Positions 58,561 to 64,000 of a DNA stretch of 64,000 nt are shown piece after piece; the first letter of the stretch is position 1; each line of letters opens with the position of its first letter. The DNA is taken from contig CM056733.1 in assembly GCA_029844215.1 (NCBI GenBank), forward strand, positions 48,497,142-48,561,141, given 5' to 3'. The notes below the pieces were generated by a model. It ran no database searches. It was not told where the DNA came from and saw only the letters and a list, made by a program, of their open reading frames with translations. Position numbers and translations under genes: made by a program. The DNA is from Przewalskia tangutica. Its lineage: Eukaryota > Streptophyta > Magnoliopsida > Solanales > Solanaceae.

Positions 58561-60695
58561 CTCAACCGACCATTATACATAACATGAACCCTACCGACTT
58601 ATCATACATAACATAAGCACTACCGGTTTATCATACAATAAATAAGCAAGTTAAGAAATCCCCCTAACTTCTTATTAGTCTTATTCATATACACTCTCAT
58701 TTTAGTTTACTTAAGGAACTAACATGTCATTATAAAATCCGGGAATCTAACCCAAAGTACTACGTACTTCTACTATTTTAAAAATGACTTTTTTTCATAC
58801 AAAACTTCCAAGATACTAATAACCGTAGTATCAAGTCATAACTACATTTTTAGACAAGTCACAATACCTTTTAGAAATACATTTTCAGGCTTCTAAATCA
58901 AGTGACTTCTTTCTTTTAAAAACCTTAAGCAATTGATGCCTTTAAATCAATTTGCCTTTCTTTATTTCAAGTCATTTATCATACTTATATTACTTAGAGT
59001 AAATCACTCTTTTTAACCTTCCATAAAGCTATTATAACCAACTTCCCATAAATCCGTTATACTAGCTTTATACCTTAGAAACTTACACTCTTCTTTATAA
59101 CCAAGAGGCTTAAACTTTCCAACAAAACAAGTATCAAAAATACTTTCAACATACTTAAAGTCTCTTAACTTTTGAAAACCAAGATATCCTTAATATTTAA
59201 ACAAGTGAGTTAATTCCCTAACTCAACCAACTTGGACATTCTTAAAATAAGCCAAGGATATCAAATGGACTAGATTGTCAAAATCTTGTCGTCTGCGTAC
59301 TATACATTTACAACTTATTCATGCTCAAGAGATAAGAAAGTTCCACATACCTCTTCGGTTTAATCCACTTGCTAAGTCCAATACGCCGTACGTAGTATGT
59401 CAACCTATAATGACCATAGTACGTCTATTAACTTCTTACTTCAAACGTAGAATATCCCAAGTGCAAAGTCACTAAATTCTACGGAAAATCGGACAGCACT
59501 TCCTTTGTTTCTACATACTTTGTCACCTTTTTCAAGGCCGAATTCAATAACCAAACACGCCACATTTAAGGCTCAACAAAGTAGTTAAGAATAGGGGATT
59601 ACACGCCCACAAGACGTGTAAAATTCCGCCCCACAATATATATCAAACTAGTCTAAACAACAATGTCAATTCGGAAATTAGGGACAACAATACCAATTCT
59701 TCTTCCAATTTATTTTCAATCCAAGTTGTTTAGTATAACATGTTATAAGGCCGCAATTGATTATAACAACTATAATCTTCAAGTAGATAACATGCGACGA
59801 TTCTAGTTAACGACCAAATTGTAATTCAATTTCAAATGACTCAACATGTCATTTTCGGATTTGAGCTTCCAAATTTCCATAACACTTATCAAACTTCATA
59901 ACACATATCACATGATTATTTCTAACTTATAATAACATGGAATCTTCAATTACAAAAGTAAGACGAAGATTATACCTCATTTAGCCCAAATATGATCCAA
60001 GATTACAAGTCGATCCTTAGCAACTTTAGCTCCTCCTTTTCGACGTTCCAAACCATTCCAAGCAACCCTTAGAAGCTTATGAAGAACTCATCTTCAAGTT
60101 CCACCTTCAAAGTTGAAGAACTCCTTAAGCTTCCGCCTTGCAACTAATACAAAAACGCCACTTTTCCGGGATCTTTCTATTGAGATACACTTACAATACC
60201 CTTAGGTACCTTGGTTTAAAGTATGGAGCTTATTGGACAACAAACAAAAAAAATTCTCTCTTAAAGTGTGCTAAAGCCGAGAGCCCTCAAGGGTTTCTTC
60301 AAAATTCTTGAATTTTTTTTCTAAGTGTTAAGCCTTGTCTTGCTACTAAGGAAGCTTATATAACCAAATGGAAGGTCTATATTAGAACAAATGGGTGGTT
60401 TGGATGCATTTCACAAAGATCAAGCCAAGAGGCATTTGACTTAGTCAATTTTATCAAGCTCTATCTTTAGCAAGACTTGGACATTTAAATTATGGTCAAA
60501 TGACCATTCTACCCATGCACAAATTCGACCAAGACCACTAAGGGGGGTGACACGTGTCTCCCTCCCGTTCGCCGCAATATTTCGTTTTCCGACAATTCCA
60601 TAATTCCGATAAATTTTTACTCCTCTCCAACCTTAACATTTTTGAGTTCTTACGTACGTTCTTATAAACATATCCTGAAATTCCGGGGTGTAACA
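58443..60695 (-). repeat. E10 3' LTR, partial
   Basis: Ends GGGTGTAACA at 60695. It has the palindrome GGGTGACACGTGTCTCCC (60545-60562), a likely reversed TATA box in CTTATATAACC near 60355, and TTATAACC/CATAAAG modules near 59020-59070. Its start is cut off by E6. Overall sequence is well diverged from the other LTRs. Confidence 0.78.
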
Positions 60696-60731
60696 TTCTT
60701 CCCCCCTTAAAAACATTCGTCCCCGAATGTT
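60696..60731 (-). promoter_or_regulatory. E10 polypurine tract and hairpin
   Basis: On the minus strand an A/G-rich run with a G6 core abuts the LTR. The hairpin AACATTCG/TCCC/CGAATGTT at 60712-60731 keeps a perfect 8-base stem with a 4-base loop, although the element is otherwise much decayed. Confidence 0.82.
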
Positions 60732-60832
60732 CTTTTGGGAGTCAAACTTAAAGATAGCGACATAGTCTCCTTACAACCCCTACATACCAATAATACCACA
60801 CGAGGCCACATAACAATACTCATACTAAAATG

Positions 60833-61480
60833 TCAACCCGAACCCCATGTGCCAACGTCAGTTATCTGCATAAAGCTTCTGCTGACTCTAGGCTTACTAT
60901 AATCTTTCCTGGATAAGCTTCGCCTCATCCATCGCCTGCTGAACAAGTCTGGACCAAATAACTGAACCTCGCCTACGTCGAACCAACTAACCGGTGATCT
61001 ACACTTTCTTACATACAAGGTTGCATACAGGGCCATCCGAAATACTGGAAGGGTATCTGTTATCGTACGCAACCCAACAAGAGGCAAATAATTCTTCCAG
61101 CTAACTCTGAAATCAATAAAGTCGGCCCACGACCTATCCTCAAGTGCCTGGATAGTACGATCTGCCTGCCCGTCGGTCTGAGGGTGTAATGCAACACTGA
61201 GACTCACCTGTGTCCCTAAAATCCTTCTGAAAAACCTCCAGAAGTTATCTGTAATCGAGATCATCTGTCTGACATCATAAACGTAGGAACCCCGTGCAGT
61301 CTCACAATCCCCCTGCTATACAAGCTAGCATAAACCTCAGCCGAGTAAGTGGTCCCAATCCGGAAGAACACGGCTGGTTTCGCCAGCCTATTTACCATGA
61401 CCCCCAGGGAGTCGCACTTCCTCTGAGTATGATGCCACCCTGTAACAAGATCCATATTAATTACCTCCCACATCTAAGTC
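60833..61480 (-). pseudogene. pol: E10 integrase, decayed
   Basis: Two overlapping open blocks in different frames (61261-61473 and 60833-61264). The first begins WEVINMDLVTG, the core start with its Asp; the second contains LHPQTDGQADRTIQALED and ATLYVRKCRSPVSWFDVGEV. Several conserved positions are substituted (VTGWHHTQ in place of ITGLPRTQ). No chromodomain is recognisable between it and the LTR. Not functional. Confidence 0.8.
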
Positions 61481-61959
61481 GGGGTCTAAATCGCCTGTAA
61501 TAGCCCACTGGGTTTCTGGTGTTCAACCTTGACCTGCTACTAATTCAGATATTAAGCAACAACTCTGCTACGTCCCTCTTCAGGCCACCTTACCAATACA
61601 TACATCTGAGGTCACGACACGACTTAGTCGACCCCGAACAATTAGAGCAATAAGCTCTGCGTGCCTCCCCTAAAACCTGCTGACAAGTCCTGCAGTACCG
61701 GGTACACACAATCTATCCTCATCTCACAGCACCCCATCTGGTGCTACTCAAATAGGCTCTTCTCTTCTCGGAGAGCCGTATCTCGGTACCGTATCATAAC
61801 TGGATCCTCATACTGTCGCCTCTTTACCTTCTCAACGACGGAAGACTCGGCAACCTCTCGGATCTAAACTTCATTAACCTTGGAAACAAATAATCGAACC
61901 CCTAGGCTCGGTAGCTGAGGAATCTCACGGACCACGTCCTTTTTATCTGGCTGCCCATC

Positions 61960-62440
61960 TGATAGAATACCCATAGATCCATGACTAAGAGTACATGTAA
62001 CTGTCTTGGCTTTCCCCAGATGGTATAGGATATCGATATCACAATCCTTGGGTAACTCTAACTACCGTCTCTGTCACAAATTCAACTGCCTCTGTCTGAA
62101 GATATACCGGAGGCTCTTGTGGTCTGCACAAATATCCACATGAAGTCTATATATACGTCATGCCCCCAAATCTTCAAGGCATGATTTAACTGCCGCCAAC
62201 TCTAAATCGTGAGTGGCGTAATTTCCTTTCCTGCTTCCCTAACTACCGGGAAAACATAGGCTCTATCCTTATTGGGTTGTGTCAGCACACAACCTAGCCC
62301 AACACCCAACGTGTTACCATAATAACCTAACCCTCTAGTCTCTCAAGAGGAGTTAGAACTGTAGTCGAGTCAACTTATCTTCCAATAACTGAAAGTCTTT
62401 CTCATTCCTGCGAAATATTGGGGTATCCTTAATCTCAGTT
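61960..62440 (-). pseudogene. pol: E10 RNase H and end of reverse transcriptase, decayed
   Basis: Blocks readable on the minus strand: DIDILYHLGKAKTV near 61995-62040, DLELAAV near 62190-62210, and RRNEKDFQLLEDKLTR near 62355-62415, the connection between the polymerase and RNase H. Stops occur in all frames. The polymerase core that should lie upstream is absent. Confidence 0.65.
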
Positions 62441-63440
62441 ATGGTTCCTGTTTCCCTTTCTCTGTTGCAACCAAACTTGGTCACTAACTTAGATTTGATT
62501 CTTTTGCTTGCCTCCTGGCTAAGACTTCCTGTCAATCACAATTTAGGGGGGCGGGAGATTTCCTTGATCTCGTCAAGTAGTAACCCGATTTTCCTTTCCC
62601 AGTTTGTAGAGCCTATAGCTAGGTGTTACCACATTTCCTCGAAATATTCTTACTTCCCATTATTTACTAATGCTATTTACACTAGTCTGGGGTAATCATA
62701 TCTCGTGCAACTTTCATAACCATAGTCGTATTCTCTTTTATCATTCTGGTCATAACCTTACCTTATGTTTATTATTAGCAAAAGTATTTCTATAACGATT
62801 CATAATCGTACAGTTTCATACATGCGTACAACCTGCATTAATATCTTTACGATACTTCCTCGACCAATTCGTACGTCGTTCTTAATTACCCCAACACAAC
62901 ACTTTTCCCACGGTTATCCACAACTGTAACCTATGGCATGACGATCTCAAGACCTTACGATCTCCTATCCTTCGCCTAACAACATGGGTACACATAACCC
63001 ATAATGTCGTAAAGCGTCCTTTTACGTGGGGGAGAGAACTTATCTCCCTTTCTTAAACTTTCCTTGGAGTCACAACCCTAATCACAGGATCCTCTCGCGG
63101 TCCAGTAAATATCTAATCATCACGCACCGCCTTAAAGTCATGTAGATTTTTAAAACCTACCAAAGATGCCCTCAGCTTTCCGCCAGCAACACTCGTACTT
63201 ATTTTATTCTTGCTTTGCACATTTTCCTAAAATTATCCGGAAGGTCGTGGCCCTGACCGCCACACCAGACCAACTCCAAGTACCTCCAAGGGCACTTAGC
63301 ATTAACTCCTTCAAATTCGAGTATTTCTTACTTCCTGCATTAAATTACCTCAACTGAACAAGTCACACAGACTTATTAAAATCAACAATGTTAAAGAAGG
63401 AAGGATAATTCACAGGTTACCACCACTTCTCTTCCTTTCC
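62441..63440. other. Unrecognised 1 kb in E10
   Basis: Where the reverse transcriptase core (with FIDD) should be, no such motif is seen on either strand. The longest frames here (for example 62441-62695 on + and 63166-63357 on +) show no recognisable domain. Either the core was deleted and replaced by filler or another insertion, or it has decayed beyond reading by eye. Confidence 0.5.
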
Positions 63441-63700
63441 ACTCGATAACCGGTTTACCGGGAAAATGGTACCGAATCAACCTCTCTCTGAAGTCCACGT
63501 TGGCATAACAAGAGGCCAACTAGCCCGTACCCATAATGACCTCAACGTCTGTCATAACAGCTCTACTAGGTCTGCTAGGGTCCAACGACTGTATCGTTAC
63601 CGGCAATCATCTACCCGCTCAGCTACCACCCAACACTCACGGGTGTAGTCACCTCGAAAGGTCCTCATGGATTCAGGCTCCATTTCTTTACACTTGGTTG
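63441..63700 (-). pseudogene. pol: E10 protease-linker region, decayed
   Basis: On the minus strand, near 63490-63545, VEVIMGTG, a stop, and LASCYANVD match the DVIMGMDWLASCYANVDC motif of E8. Flanking sequence aligns with 42200-42430 of E8. One Trp codon has become a stop. Confidence 0.65.
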
Positions 63701-64000
63701 CTCTCTTTCTTACTGGTCGTACTCTTCCAGTACTTCCAAACTTATTCTAGCGTACGTATATAGCCTTCATACTGATTCCGGCCTCCAATCTTTGGAGTTA
63801 CTATTCTAAACAACATAAGGCCATTTCCGGCTCTCACAACCTGGTTCCGGTGGAATGCATCCATGAACCCGTAAAATGATTAACTAGACTTGGGCCTTGC
63901 ACCTTCGTGACCCTGTCACGTAGCGGGACTACTACCAACTGATCCCATTCCATTTCAAGCTATGGGGCGACCCTTAATAGGTCCTCAACTCGACTCGGCG
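63701..64000. other. End of window, presumed E10 protease or gag
   Basis: By order this should be protease and gag C-terminus of E10 on the minus strand. I see no clear zinc knuckle or catalytic motif. Confidence 0.35.

Larger units (their letters stand above)
58443..64000 (-). mobile_element. E10: old gag-pol LTR retrotransposon, interrupted by E6
   Basis: A minus-strand element continuing past the window edge: 3' LTR part 58443-60695, polypurine tract and hairpin, decayed integrase, RNase H, an unrecognised stretch, and a protease region. It is the outermost element here. It shows many stops and substitutions but few of the CHG-linked indels seen elsewhere, consistent with greater age. Confidence 0.78.

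Noticed and set aside
60833..61473. Integrated plant pararetrovirus as the source of the pol fragments
   Set aside because: The fragments include integrase with LTRs, a purine tract and target duplications. Plant pararetroviruses lack integrase and LTRs, and no movement or coat protein motif is seen.

Overview
The window is plant nuclear DNA made entirely of nested LTR retrotransposons. I found no host protein gene, rRNA, tRNA or CRISPR array. All elements belong to one Ty3/gypsy lineage, best matched to the chromodomain-carrying Tekay/Del clade. The support is the gag double zinc knuckle, the YCDAS and FIDD motifs, the integrase HPQTDGQAERT motif, a GPY/F-like module, a C-terminal chromodomain, a primer site resembling initiator tRNA-Met, and 2.4-3.6 kb LTRs. 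The setting is probably methylated heterochromatin of a flowering plant; I cannot name the species.

Layout, outermost (oldest) to innermost. E10 (- strand, 58443 to the right edge) is a decayed gag-pol element. Its LTR was hit by E6 (+, visible as 33386-33569, 52123-54019 and 57442-58442), which keeps an integrase piece and a clean chromodomain. E6 was hit by three things: E5 (only an LTR tail, 33219-33385), E7 (33570-52122, perfect target duplication GATAA) and the solo LTR E9 (54020-57441). E5 holds E3 (+, 19513-33218). E3 holds E2 (-, 864-19512, continuing left of the window) and E4 (+, 23299-32667, perfect duplication GCGTG). E2's left LTR holds E1 (+, 3617-12820) and E0 (an LTR end, 1-863). 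E7's 5' LTR holds E8 (-, 36726-46404), the only nearly full gag-pol copy.

Two classes of element coexist. E8 and E6 are pol-bearing with LTRs of about 2.4-2.6 kb. E1, E2, E3, E4 and E7 have LTRs of about 3.4-3.6 kb and short interiors (about 2.0-2.6 kb) carrying only gag or gag remnants, the architecture known as TR-GAG (terminal-repeat retrotransposons with gag). They share the primer site, a leader hairpin, a hairpin abutting the polypurine tract, and LTR ends with E8, so an E8-like element could have mobilised them.

Almost every reading frame is broken, but the breaks are not random. Between the two LTRs of a single element, long stretches are identical while differences cluster at CAG/CTG/CCG trinucleotides and homopolymers. 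I interpret much of this as consensus error at CHG-methylated cytosines in a long-read assembly rather than biological decay. Any dating or pseudogene call here should allow for that.
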